Positions 30,608 to 38,875 of a DNA stretch of 39,333 bases are shown piece by piece. The position numbers were made by a program, and so were the translations under genes. How positions within the stretch are numbered: position 1 is the stretch's first letter; each line of letters opens with the position of its first letter. The notes beneath the pieces were generated by a model. It was not told the origin of the DNA and did not search any database. It worked only from the letters and a program-made list of their open reading frames with translations. This DNA is from Verrucomicrobiales bacterium (lineage in GTDB: Bacteria; Verrucomicrobiota; Verrucomicrobiia; Verrucomicrobiales; V1-33): assembly GCA_947460575.1 (NCBI GenBank), contig CANHIJ010000029.1:1-39333 (forward strand), written 5' to 3'.

Positions 30608-30627
30608 AAAAACTGCGGAGGCCGCAG
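30608..30627 (-). terminator. Intrinsic terminator between ndk and the rlmB-like gene
   Basis: On the minus strand CTGCGG-CCT-CCGCAG is followed at once by TTTTTGTT. The perfect 6-bp stem and T5 tract begin 11 bp past the ndk stop and end 3 bp before the rlmB-like ATG. It would end most ndk transcripts. Because it abuts the next start codon, any read-through mRNA would carry this hairpin where the ribosome binds. Confidence 0.75.
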
Positions 30628-30638
30628 GCTCCTCCCCC

Positions 30639-31058
30639 TTAAAAAATCTCCCCGTTGGCAAAAAAGCGCTTCACCTCCGCGGCCGCCGCTTCCGGGCTGT
30701 CCGAGGCGTGGCACACATTGACCATCATGTTGGTCCCAAAATCGCCCCGAATCGTCCCCGCTGGGGCCTTGCTCGAATCCGTCGGCCCCAGCAAATCCCG
30801 CACTCGGCTCACCGCGTCCTCGCCGCTCAGCGCCAGCGCCACCACCGGACTGCTCTGCATAAAAGTCACGATCTCCGGGAAAAACGGCCGGTCCGCCACG
30901 TGCGCATAGTGTTCCTTGAGGACGTCCTCGCTCAGCGCCATCATCTTCAGCCCCGCCACCCGAAAGCCTGCTCCCTCAAACCGCTGCAGCACCGCGCCAA
31001 TCAGGCCCTTCTGGACCGCGTCAGGCTTGAAAAGAATCAATGTGGTTTCGATGGACAT
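30639..31058 (-). CDS. ndk: Nucleoside diphosphate kinase
   Basis: This 139-residue enzyme moves the gamma-phosphate between nucleoside tri- and diphosphates through a phospho-His. The motifs are complete: '[16 protein letters not shown]' at the N terminus, '[15 protein letters not shown]', '[20 protein letters not shown]' and the active-site His117 in '[12 protein letters not shown]' (usual form NxxHGSDS, with Ala for Gly here). I chose the ATG at 31058; the frame is open upstream but those codons do not match the family. It diverges from metK across 276 bp and ends in an intrinsic terminator. Confidence 0.97.
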   Translation of the reverse strand: MSIETTLILFKPDAVQKGLIGAVLQRFEGAGFRVAGLKMMALSEDVLKEHYAHVADRPFFPEIVTFMQSSPVVALALSGEDAVSRVRDLLGPTDSSKAPAGTIRGDFGTNMMVNVCHASDSPEAAAAEVKRFFANGEIF

Positions 31059-31240
31059 AGCTAAAGTCAGTGCAGGGTTGGAAAAATAGAATGGACCGCC
31101 CCCAGCAGAACTCCAGGGGGCCGTCTCTGTACCCGGAAGCCCGCCCATTGCAAGAGTTCATCCAAGCCCCCAGCCTGCCTTCCCTCCGCTCTCGCCCCCT
31201 TTCGCCGAGCCCATTTCCCCATTGACCCCGCCCCCCAGTT

Positions 31241-31287
31241 TGGCAAGCATCAACATATCCTGATGCGTCGTTGCGTTCCACTTGCCA
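31241..31287 (+). promoter_or_regulatory. Nested stem-loop in the metK leader (candidate RNA regulator)
   Basis: TGGCAAG (31241-31247) pairs perfectly with CTTGCCA (31281-31287). Inside it GCATCA (31247-31252) pairs with TGATGC (31261-31266) around an 8-nt loop; the G at 31247 can join only one stem at a time. A 14-nt single-stranded stretch lies on the 3' side. It ends 47 bp before the metK ATG. It does not match the SAM-I, SAM-II, SMK or SAH riboswitch consensus as I remember them. It could be a metabolite-sensing leader or a protein-binding site. Confidence 0.45.
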
Positions 31288-31334
31288 GCGGAGCCGCCGC
31301 CTCTCCTCCCACCTCAGCCCTACCTGCCGCAGCC

Positions 31335-32507
31335 ATGCCCCGTTCCTATATTTTCTCCTCCGAGTCCGTTGGCGAAGGCCACCCCGACAAAGTCGCCGAC
31401 ACCATCTCCGACGCCGTCCTCGACGCCTGCCTCCAGCAAGACCCCGCCAGCCGCGTGGCCTGCGAAACCTACGTCAAAAGCAACGTCGTCGTCGTCGGAG
31501 GCGAAATCACCACCACCGCGAAGCTCGACTACGAAAGCATCGTGCGCGCCGCCATCCGCGACATCGGCTATGTCAACGACGACGACATTTTCCACGCCGA
31601 TAAGGTCTTCATCATGAACCTCATCACCGCCCAAAGCCCCGACATCGCCCAAGGCGTCGATGCCAAACAGGCCGAAGGCAAAAAGACCGCCGAGCAAGGC
31701 GCCGGCGACCAAGGCATCATGTTCGGCTACGCCAGCGACGAAACCCCCGAGTTGATGCCCGCGCCCATCATGTACGCCCACCGCGTCGGCGCCGCCCTCA
31801 CCGCCATCCGCAAAAGCGGCCAAGCCCCCTGGCTCCGCCCCGACGCCAAGAGCCAAGTCTCCGTGGAATACGTCGACGGCAAACCTACCCGCATCGTCAA
31901 CGTGGTCATCTCCACCCAGCACGCCGAGGGCACCGAACACAAGGACATTGAGCAATTCTGCATCGAGCAGGTGATCAAAAAGGTCCTCCCCGCCGAGATG
32001 CTCCAAAACACCGAGTTTCTCATCAACCCCACCGGCCGCTTCGTCATCGGCGGCCCGCAGGGCGACACCGGCCTCACCGGGCGCAAAATCATCGTCGATA
32101 CCTACGGCGGCATGGGTCGCCACGGCGGCGGCGCCTTCTCCGGCAAGGACCCGAGCAAAGTCGACCGCAGCGCCGCCTACATGGGCCGCTGGGTCGCCAA
32201 AAACGTCGTCGCCGCCGGCCTCGCCTCCAAGTGCGAAGTCCAATTCGCCTACGCCATCGGCCACCCCCAACCCGTCAGCGTCCACATCGACACCTTCGGC
32301 AGCGGCGTCGTCAGCGACGACGCCATCCTCGCCGCCGTCCTCCAGGTCTTCTCCTTCAAGCCCGCCGACATCGTGAAGCAACTCAACCTGCTCCGCCCCA
32401 TCTACAGCAAGACCACCAACTACGGCCACTTCGGTAAAGACGACGCCGACCTCACCTGGGAACAGACCGACAAGGCCGCCGAACTCAAAAAAATCGCCCT
32501 CGCCTAG
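31335..32507 (+). CDS. metK: S-adenosylmethionine synthetase
   Basis: This 390-residue enzyme makes SAM from methionine and ATP. Signature motifs are '[20 protein letters not shown]', '[15 protein letters not shown]' and '[20 protein letters not shown]', all in the expected order. Length is normal for bacterial MetK. I chose the ATG at 31335. An in-frame ATG at 31263 would add 24 residues that no MetK has, and it falls inside the leader stem-loop. No clear Shine-Dalgarno sequence precedes the chosen start. The codons are strongly C-ending. It is convergent with the giant secreted protein, separated by a bidirectional terminator. Confidence 0.98.
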   Translation: MPRSYIFSSESVGEGHPDKVADTISDAVLDACLQQDPASRVACETYVKSNVVVVGGEITTTAKLDYESIVRAAIRDIGYVNDDDIFHADKVFIMNLITAQSPDIAQGVDAKQAEGKKTAEQGAGDQGIMFGYASDETPELMPAPIMYAHRVGAALTAIRKSGQAPWLRPDAKSQVSVEYVDGKPTRIVNVVISTQHAEGTEHKDIEQFCIEQVIKKVLPAEMLQNTEFLINPTGRFVIGGPQGDTGLTGRKIIVDTYGGMGRHGGGAFSGKDPSKVDRSAAYMGRWVAKNVVAAGLASKCEVQFAYAIGHPQPVSVHIDTFGSGVVSDDAILAAVLQVFSFKPADIVKQLNLLRPIYSKTTNYGHFGKDDADLTWEQTDKAAELKKIALA

Positions 32508-32541
32508 TCCCCCTCCGCGGGATTCCCCCCCCAACCCAAAA

Positions 32542-32571
32542 CCCTCGGAAGCTCCGCGCTTCCGGGGGTTT
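32542..32571. terminator. Bidirectional intrinsic terminator between metK and the giant secreted protein gene
   Basis: CCCTCGGAAGC-TCCGC-GCTTCCGGGGG makes an 11-bp stem with one T/G wobble and a 5-nt loop, followed by TTTCT on the plus strand. Read on the minus strand the same stem is followed by TTTTGGG. It lies 34 bp past the metK stop and 34 bp past the end of the convergent gene, as expected for a shared terminator. Confidence 0.8.
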
Positions 32572-32604
32572 CTGGCATTGCTCCCCAACTCGCCCGCCGC
32601 CCCC

Positions 32605-35600
32605 TCACTGCGGGGCGATGCGGCTGGCGCGCAGCCGATAGAACAGGCGCGGCGCGGCCCCCGCGGCGGACGTTGGACCTACCGTGAGGGCAAAGGAATC
32701 CGCCGCCGCGGCCCCGGTTTGCACCCGGTAGCCCGGCGACCCGTAGCGGTAGTTGAGGCCCCGCGCCTCGTAGACGGTTTCCCAGGCCGCGCTCCCCAAG
32801 GTGGGGGAGGCCTCGATGGAAAACGCCAAGTCCGCCGCTTGGCGCACCCGCACGCGGCATTCCAGCACCCCCCCGCTGCCCAGCCCCAGCGCCAGCCCGG
32901 CCCCTTCCGCCCCGGCTCCGCTGCCGGGAGGCGTGAGCAACGCGTACTCCAACAAATTGCTCACCCCATCCCCGTCGGGATCCGCCGCGAGCTCGGCCGC
33001 CGCGCCGCCCGCCGGGAAGGCCCCCTGCCGCCACAAGTCAAAGGGCAGGCCAGGCTGCACCTCCAGCGCCACCCGCACCGGCGCGGAAAGTCCGTCCTTG
33101 TCGCGTAATTGATAGGAAAAAGACGCCTCCCCGACAAAGCCCTCCGGCGGGGTATAGCGAAAATGCCCGCTCCGCCCGATCAACTCCAAGCGCCCCGCGC
33201 TCACCGGCGATGCCACCACCTCCAGCACCGGATCGTAAAAAACCCCCGCCGGGCTAACCAGTTGATCGTTCCCCAACAGCCCCTCCCCATACTTTTCCGA
33301 CGACAGAAAAACCGCATCCTGGACCACCGCAAAGCGGTCCGCCGCCCCCACCAAGGGCAGCTGCCCGTCCGCCACCGTCAGGCTGACCGGCACGGCATCG
33401 GTCCCCGGAGGCGTCCCCAACGCCACCAGCCGCAGCCCCAAATCGGAGGAAGTCGCACTCGTGTTGTGCAGGGAAATCGCCAACACATTCTCCCCCGCGA
33501 GGAGGGGCACCAAACCCAGCTCCACCGTCTGCAAGGTGCCCTCCGTGAGGTCGGACATGCCCCCGCCGCCCGAGAGCAGCAAATAGGTGTCCGGGGCTCC
33601 CGCAAAAGTCGGCCCCGTGCTGTTCGAACTGCGCCCGCGCGGCAGGCCGTTGATGTAGAAAATCGCGGCGTCATCGCAGTAAAGCTGAATCCGCAGCGGC
33701 AGGGTGATCGCTTCCGCAGATTGGAAGGCCGCCCGAAAATACGAGGTGTACCGCTTGCCCGAAACCGGCGTAGCCAAGGTCACCTCCAGCGGCGGCCCCG
33801 GAAAAGTCGGCAGGCTCAGCCCGCCATAGCTCAGCGTGCCGCTGCCCCGCGCCCACCCGCTGTCGTCAAAGCCGAGCTGCGGCCAATTCGCCTGAAAGCC
33901 CGCCTGCGCCACCCCCGGGTCCACCCCAGTCACCGGATGCCAATACTTCAGGGTCGCCGAAGTATCCAAAAACGACCGCACCGGAACCGGCCGCACTTGA
34001 TAGGTAAAACCCACCGCGCCGATCACATTGGGGTGCGGCGTGGCCGTGAAATGCCCCTGGGCTTGCATCTCCACTACCCCCCACCCCGGAGCCCGCGGCA
34101 AGCGGTACTCCCCCGCGGGCGGGGCCGGATCGTTCGCCTGCACCCCCTCCGGATGCCCCCCGCCATCGGCCACCAGGGTCGCCCCCTGCGCGATCTCATA
34201 GCCGCTATCTCCCAACAGCCCACTCACCGTGGCGTCCTCGATCGTGGCGCTGCCCGTGAAGCGCAGCTCCCCGATGTATGGACTCGCATTGAGGGTAAAG
34301 CTGATCGTCTCCGCGGCCTCGTCGAGGCCGTCGCTCAGCACTTGAATGGGAAGCCGCAGCACGTTCTGCCCCGCGGGCAGCACCACCGGATTGAGCGGCA
34401 GCGCAAAATCCGCCCCCAACCCCGCGGTGCTCAGGGTGTTATTGATCACGGGCACAAAAGCGACGTCCCGATCAAAGGCATACTGCAGCTTGAACTCGAC
34501 CGCCTGCACCGAACTCCCCGCGCGCGGCTCCTGCAGCACCGCCGTCCCCGCCACCTGCGCATAGCCCGTCACCCCAGGGTCCCAAATCGCAAAACGCATC
34601 GCGCCCACCACCGCCCCAAAAACCGGCGCCTCCAAGCTCAATTCAAACAATTCGCTGCCCTCCAGCAAGCGGTCGCTGAACAAGCGAATCGGAAAGGCCA
34701 AATCCGGGATTTCCCCCGCCGGAATGGCAAACGTGCGGTCCACCGCGGCGTAGTCCACCCCCGCCAAGGCCCCCCCGCTGTCCCGCGAGCGCACCCGCAC
34801 CGACCCCGCCACCGGCGAAGCCCGGTTGGCCACCAGCCGCACCCAAGTCACCGCTTCCCCCCCATAGCTCTCCCACCCGCCGAGCCCCCCACTAAACGAC
34901 CCCGACCCCACCGCCGCCAAGGAGTAAACGATCGACTCGTCGTCGACGATCCCCAGCAGCATCCCAGGCTCGTACAGGCGCACCCCCGGGCTGCGGTCCG
35001 CGGCATTGGTTAAATAGACCAGCGCCTCGCTGCTAGCCGCCGCCAAATACCCCGGCGAAGGCGCCGGAGCCCGCCCGGTCTCGACCCAGGGCGCCGCGCT
35101 CGGCCCAATCCGGCTATAAATCACCCCGCCCGCCACCAGGCTGCCATCCGTCGCCAGGTCCACCTCCAGCGCCGTGCCGCTCGGAGGCACCGTCTGCTCC
35201 GCCAGCCAACTGCCCGCCGCATCCTCCCGGAAAATCCGAATGCGCGGCTCGTGGTCGGTCAAATAGAGCGACTGGCCACTCAGTTTGGCGCGCTGAAACG
35301 GGTAGTCCACGCCCCCCACGCGGTTGCGCAGCGTGGTTTTCGCATCCCACCCAGGCGCCTCCCCGCGCCGCCGCCGATAGGTCTTGACCTGCGTCCCTCC
35401 GCTCGTGCCGACGATGTAGCGCTCGCCGTCAGTCGCCAAAATTTCATTGATCCCAGGAAGCAAGTTGAAGCTCGCCAGGCCATCGCTCACCAAGCGCCAA
35501 GGCCACAGCCCCGCGCTGCGCTCCCACAAATACGGACCCCAGGCCACGCTGTCGCCGTCCAGATGGGGCACCGGAAAAGCCGCAAAATCCCCCCGCACCG

Positions 35601-37986
35601 CCCAGTCCCACTCCAAGCGCCACGGCTCCCCCGCCAAACCCGTGGCGCGGTACAGCAATAAGTGATTGAAATACACCCCGCCATCTTTCCGATAACAAGA
35701 TATCGCCAGGGTCCTCCCGTCCGTCGCGCAGCTGTTCCCCGCCAACTGGACCGCGCCCAGCAAAATCCGCTGCTGGCGGCCGATCCCCGCCGGACTCTCC
35801 CGGTCGTAGCGGTAGCACTCGACCGACCCCAGCCCCGCCCCACCCGGGTTTTCCTCCATATCGCGCATCACAAACAGCCAACCCGCGCCCACCGCGACGT
35901 GCGTCACCGGCTTTTCTTCGTTGGGCAAGGCCACCGATTCCAGCAGCGCCCCATCCAGCGCCAGCCCCAAGGTGCCCGGCCGCAGCAAGTTGTCCGCTTG
36001 GCTCCAGGTAACCCCCACCGCCTCCTCGTACTCCGGAAAATCGTCCTGAGCCGCCGCCAAGGCCGCGCTAGCGGTCGGCGCCTTCCCGCTCAGCGCCAAC
36101 GGCACCGAGACCGACGCCAGATCCTGCCCTTGGAACGCCACGGGCTGCGCGCTCGGCATGCTGGGGTCAAATCCTCCCATTTTGAGCCGCAGCGGCACCG
36201 CGGCCTCCCCGAGCGCACCGCCCGTGACCGCCTGCTGCCGCACCGTCACCACGCTCTGCCCCAACCCTTCCAGCAGCGGCGTCGCCGAAGTCGTCGCCAC
36301 CGGCGCGGCATCGCTGTCCCGGATCACCAGCGCCGCCTCCACCCACTCGCCCAGCCCCTGGGCCCGGATCCGCACCGTTTCCCGCCCTTCCACCAAGCCA
36401 TCCCCCAGCAGCGTCAGCGGCACGCGCACCCGCGAGGCCCCCGCCGGAATCACCGCCCGGCCGCTGCGCACTTCTTCAAAATCCTGCCCCGCCACCGCGC
36501 TCCCCGCCAGAATTTCAAAGCTGATCGGCACTTCCACTAAAGCCGGCAGGGGCAACTCCACATAAAACTCCCCCGCCCCGCGCCCCGATTCCGGCTCCGG
36601 CTGCGCCGCCACCGCCAGAGAAAGCTTGTCCCGGTCGTCGTCCCCAACCTCCACCGCGCCCCCAGGAAAGGCGCTCGTCCACCCCGCCGCGCCCTCCCCG
36701 GCCCGGGCCAGCGCCACCAGCACGCCCCGGTCCCACAATAGCTTGCGCCCATATCCCGCCTCCGGCCCCACGCGCGTCCCCCCATCGCTCCACCGCGAGC
36801 GCAGCGCCGGATCGCGCAAAAACAGCCTGACCGACCCCGGCAGGCCCGCTGCCGAAGAGTTCGGCGACCGCCCCACCGCCACCCAGTCACCGGCCAGGGC
36901 TATGCTGAGGGATTCTCCCGGGGCCGGGCTCGGCACCGGCAAGAGGCCCACCAGGCCCCAGCCGCTGCCATCCACCTTTTTCTCGTGGATCTCCACCCCC
37001 CCAGGCTGCTGCACCGCCACCAAGCCCTCCGCCACCGCCACCGCCGCCCCCACCCCAGCCCCCGCAATCCAATAGGTGGGGGCCCACAAGTCCTCCGTCC
37101 CTCCCGCCCGCTCCCACACTTGCCAGCCGCCTGCGGCCCCCGCCACCGCGAGGTCCTCCGCCACCGCCAGCGGCTCTTCTGAGGTGTACAACCCGCTGAG
37201 CCGCCATCCCGAGGACGCCGCCGGATCTTGGCGATACACCCGGCCCACCGCCGGATCCGGCATCAGCAGCCGGTCGCCTTGGAGAATCGGAGTGCCATTT
37301 CCCGACATCGGCAAATTGCGCAGGCGCTGCCAGCCGCCCACCCCCGATGCCTCGCGCCGCCACGTATACAAAGTCCCCGCCTGATTCATCACCACCACCT
37401 GCGGCGAAACCGCCACCGTCTCGTTGGCAAACGGCGTCGACGCCGCGTCCGGCAAGGTCAAACTGGCCACCAAACGCAGGGTCCCCTCATCGGACCGCTC
37501 ATAGCTTTCAACCGTGCGGATGCTTCCCGAGGTCCGCCGCGCCATCACCACCCCATCGCGCCAATACATCACCTCCGCCCCGCTCAATTCCGCCACCGCA
37601 GTCGGCTCCGTGAGCGCCGCCGCCCAATCCGCCGCCCCGGGCGGACGCAACACCAGGCGCAGCGACCCCCCTTCCTCCGCCACCCCGTCGGCCAAAATCG
37701 CCACCTCCACCGCCCCGCTAACCGGCACCCCAGCGACCGGCGCCATCTTTCCCCCAGCCGGTCCAAAATCAACCCCAGCCCGCAGCCGGTGCGGCAACAA
37801 GGCCCATCCCAACTGCTCCCCCGGCGCCGCCACCGGACCCTGGAACGAAAACGCCGCCGTCACCGGTCCCCCATCCCCTTCCCGCACCGGCGGCCCGCTC
37901 GCGCTCCACGCCCCCCACGACACCCCCCCACCGCAAACCGCCAGCCAACCCGCAACCAAGCCCATCCGAACACCATAATTTTTCAT
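32605..37986 (-). CDS. Giant secreted multidomain protein (Calx-beta, propeller-like, galactose-binding-like modules)
   Basis: This 1793-residue protein starts with a signal peptide (about 1-27). Approximate layout: Calx-beta-like (35-118); FG-GAP-like propeller (135-445); Calx-beta (455-560, 'VAGQDFEEVRSGRAVIPAG'); a beta region; a second propeller (690-1040); two more Calx-beta units ('LAGVDYAAVDRTFAIPAGE'; 'LGADFALPLNPVVLPAGQNV'); a cadherin-like unit; a galactose-binding-like module ('YCDDAAIFYINGLPRGRSS', 'LLAGENVLAISLHN'); another cadherin-like unit ('HFRYTPPEGFVGEASFSYQL'); and the tail 'DPDGDGVSNLLEYAL' (from 1669) to 'FYRLRAS'. Such tails are common in secreted verrucomicrobial proteins. 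It is probably a surface adhesin or matrix protein; no catalytic motif was seen. The ATG at 37986 puts the signal peptide first. The frame opens further upstream to 38070. Confidence 0.88.
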   Translation of the reverse strand: MKNYGVRMGLVAGWLAVCGGGVSWGAWSASGPPVREGDGGPVTAAFSFQGPVAAPGEQLGWALLPHRLRAGVDFGPAGGKMAPVAGVPVSGAVEVAILADGVAEEGGSLRLVLRPPGAADWAAALTEPTAVAELSGAEVMYWRDGVVMARRTSGSIRTVESYERSDEGTLRLVASLTLPDAASTPFANETVAVSPQVVVMNQAGTLYTWRREASGVGGWQRLRNLPMSGNGTPILQGDRLLMPDPAVGRVYRQDPAASSGWRLSGLYTSEEPLAVAEDLAVAGAAGGWQVWERAGGTEDLWAPTYWIAGAGVGAAVAVAEGLVAVQQPGGVEIHEKKVDGSGWGLVGLLPVPSPAPGESLSIALAGDWVAVGRSPNSSAAGLPGSVRLFLRDPALRSRWSDGGTRVGPEAGYGRKLLWDRGVLVALARAGEGAAGWTSAFPGGAVEVGDDDRDKLSLAVAAQPEPESGRGAGEFYVELPLPALVEVPISFEILAGSAVAGQDFEEVRSGRAVIPAGASRVRVPLTLLGDGLVEGRETVRIRAQGLGEWVEAALVIRDSDAAPVATTSATPLLEGLGQSVVTVRQQAVTGGALGEAAVPLRLKMGGFDPSMPSAQPVAFQGQDLASVSVPLALSGKAPTASAALAAAQDDFPEYEEAVGVTWSQADNLLRPGTLGLALDGALLESVALPNEEKPVTHVAVGAGWLFVMRDMEENPGGAGLGSVECYRYDRESPAGIGRQQRILLGAVQLAGNSCATDGRTLAISCYRKDGGVYFNHLLLYRATGLAGEPWRLEWDWAVRGDFAAFPVPHLDGDSVAWGPYLWERSAGLWPWRLVSDGLASFNLLPGINEILATDGERYIVGTSGGTQVKTYRRRRGEAPGWDAKTTLRNRVGGVDYPFQRAKLSGQSLYLTDHEPRIRIFREDAAGSWLAEQTVPPSGTALEVDLATDGSLVAGGVIYSRIGPSAAPWVETGRAPAPSPGYLAAASSEALVYLTNAADRSPGVRLYEPGMLLGIVDDESIVYSLAAVGSGSFSGGLGGWESYGGEAVTWVRLVANRASPVAGSVRVRSRDSGGALAGVDYAAVDRTFAIPAGEIPDLAFPIRLFSDRLLEGSELFELSLEAPVFGAVVGAMRFAIWDPGVTGYAQVAGTAVLQEPRAGSSVQAVEFKLQYAFDRDVAFVPVINNTLSTAGLGADFALPLNPVVLPAGQNVLRLPIQVLSDGLDEAAETISFTLNASPYIGELRFTGSATIEDATVSGLLGDSGYEIAQGATLVADGGGHPEGVQANDPAPPAGEYRLPRAPGWGVVEMQAQGHFTATPHPNVIGAVGFTYQVRPVPVRSFLDTSATLKYWHPVTGVDPGVAQAGFQANWPQLGFDDSGWARGSGTLSYGGLSLPTFPGPPLEVTLATPVSGKRYTSYFRAAFQSAEAITLPLRIQLYCDDAAIFYINGLPRGRSSNSTGPTFAGAPDTYLLLSGGGGMSDLTEGTLQTVELGLVPLLAGENVLAISLHNTSATSSDLGLRLVALGTPPGTDAVPVSLTVADGQLPLVGAADRFAVVQDAVFLSSEKYGEGLLGNDQLVSPAGVFYDPVLEVVASPVSAGRLELIGRSGHFRYTPPEGFVGEASFSYQLRDKDGLSAPVRVALEVQPGLPFDLWRQGAFPAGGAAAELAADPDGDGVSNLLEYALLTPPGSGAGAEGAGLALGLGSGGVLECRVRVRQAADLAFSIEASPTLGSAAWETVYEARGLNYRYGSPGYRVQTGAAAADSFALTVGPTSAAGAAPRLFYRLRASRIAPQ

Positions 37987-38043
37987 TTTGATCACCAGGG
38001 TAAGCGGCCCACCAGCACCACGCCGCAGCCATATTTCCTCGAC

Positions 38044-38070
38044 CTTATAACTAATTGGGATACTCCGCAA
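38044..38070 (-). promoter_or_regulatory. Possible sigma70-type promoter for the giant protein gene
   Basis: On the minus strand TTGCGG and TATAAG are separated by 15 bp within a locally AT-rich patch, about 60 bp upstream of the chosen start codon. The spacer is shorter than the usual 17 bp, so this is only a weak match. It also supports the 37986 start, because the alternative start at 38070 would lie inside this element. Confidence 0.25.
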
Positions 38071-38234
38071 TCACCATCTTCGTCCCCACCCTCTCAAACG
38101 CCCGCCGCGCAGATCCACCCGCCTCCTTCTAGCCCTTCCCCCGCGGCCCCGCTCCACGACCGCCCATCCACTGCGCTTTGCCCTCTTCACCCTCGCCGCA
38201 CCGGCGAAAGCCCGGCCTGAATCAGGCTAAACCC

Positions 38235-38678
38235 CTAAGAAGGCTTGCCAGTACCCCCGCCCCCAATGTGCGCCAACAGAGCGGGCAGCAGCGCAGAAAG
38301 CCCCGCGCCGTGGTCCACACTGTCGTCCACCTGCCCCGAGGGCGACAGCTTATCGATGATTTTCGGAAGATACTCCGAAAGAAATCCTCCCGCCTCGGCT
38401 GGGTCCACCCCCAGAGCGCTCGCCAGGCCCATCACCTCTTCCAAACCGAGCACTTTCTGAATTTGGTCCGCTGATATTGCCTTGTTCTCGCCCATGCCCA
38501 CCCAGGATGAAAAAACCTCTCCTAGCCCCCCCTGACTGAATTTGCCCATGAGGCCTTGCAAGCCCCCATTCTGCGCCAACAGGCTGCTGAGGGCGCCCTG
38601 CAGCGGGTTGGCTCCCGCTTCGCCAGCCGCCCCAGGCTGGCCCGAAATCGCAGATAGAATAGCATTAATTAAGGACAT
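38235..38678 (-). CDS. YidB/DUF937-family protein
   Basis: This 147-residue protein belongs to the YidB (DUF937) family of unknown function. It begins 'MSLINAILSAISGQ', has a Gly/Leu-rich stretch ('LSSLLAQNGGLQGLMGKFSQ') and then the family core: 'GLGEVFSSWVGMGENKAISA', 'QIQKVLGLEEVMGLASALGV', 'FLSEYLPKIIDKLSPSGQVD'. The C-terminal 'LSALLPALLAHIGGGG' is also typical. It has no signal peptide. It lies upstream of the giant protein gene on the same strand, 248 bp away. Its upstream side is AT-rich (38679-38735), unlike the surrounding GC-rich DNA, and probably holds its promoter. Confidence 0.9.
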   Translation of the reverse strand: MSLINAILSAISGQPGAAGEAGANPLQGALSSLLAQNGGLQGLMGKFSQGGLGEVFSSWVGMGENKAISADQIQKVLGLEEVMGLASALGVDPAEAGGFLSEYLPKIIDKLSPSGQVDDSVDHGAGLSALLPALLAHIGGGGTGKPS

Positions 38679-38735
38679 AAATTTGATTAAGATTACTATC
38701 TTAAAGTATCAGAAATTCTTATCTTCCGCACTCAG
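38679..38735 (-). promoter_or_regulatory. AT-rich upstream region of the YidB-like gene
   Basis: This 57-bp stretch is unusually AT-rich for the window and includes several TTTAAG, TAAGAT and TAATC-like hexamers on the minus strand just before the ATG. No single -35/-10 pair stands out. It is the most likely promoter and ribosome-entry region for the YidB-like gene. There is no clear Shine-Dalgarno sequence. Confidence 0.35.
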
Positions 38736-38800
38736 CATCCCCCCGCAACTCTTTCCCCCAAAAACTCTTTCCCCCGGCCCACCCCCGCCATTTTTTCCGC

Positions 38801-38875
38801 CAACTTGCCTGGTTCAACTTGCCTGGGATGGTTGTTGCCTGGGATGCCTGGGATGGTTGGATGCCTGGGATGGTT
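38801..38875. repeat. Short direct repeats around TGCCTGGGATGGTT
   Basis: Six copies of TTGCCTGG or ATGCCTGG occur in 75 bp, several as TGCCTGGGATGGTT, separated by truncated versions. This block leads directly into the longer repeat array and shares its CAACTTGCCTGG core. It looks like slippage-expanded fragments of that unit. No gene is seen from 38736 to the window end. Confidence 0.8.

Noticed and set aside
31263..31334. MetK starting at the upstream in-frame ATG
   Set aside because: The added residues have no counterpart in MetK proteins and would place the start codon inside the leader stem-loop.
31059..31334. A known SAM or SAH riboswitch ahead of metK
   Set aside because: I could not match the conserved cores of SAM-I, SAM-II, SMK or SAH classes; only an unclassified stem-loop is claimed.
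13000..38000. Many long open frames antisense to real genes
   Set aside because: High GC content removes stop codons from antisense frames; their products are Arg-, Gly- or Pro-rich and lack recognisable motifs.
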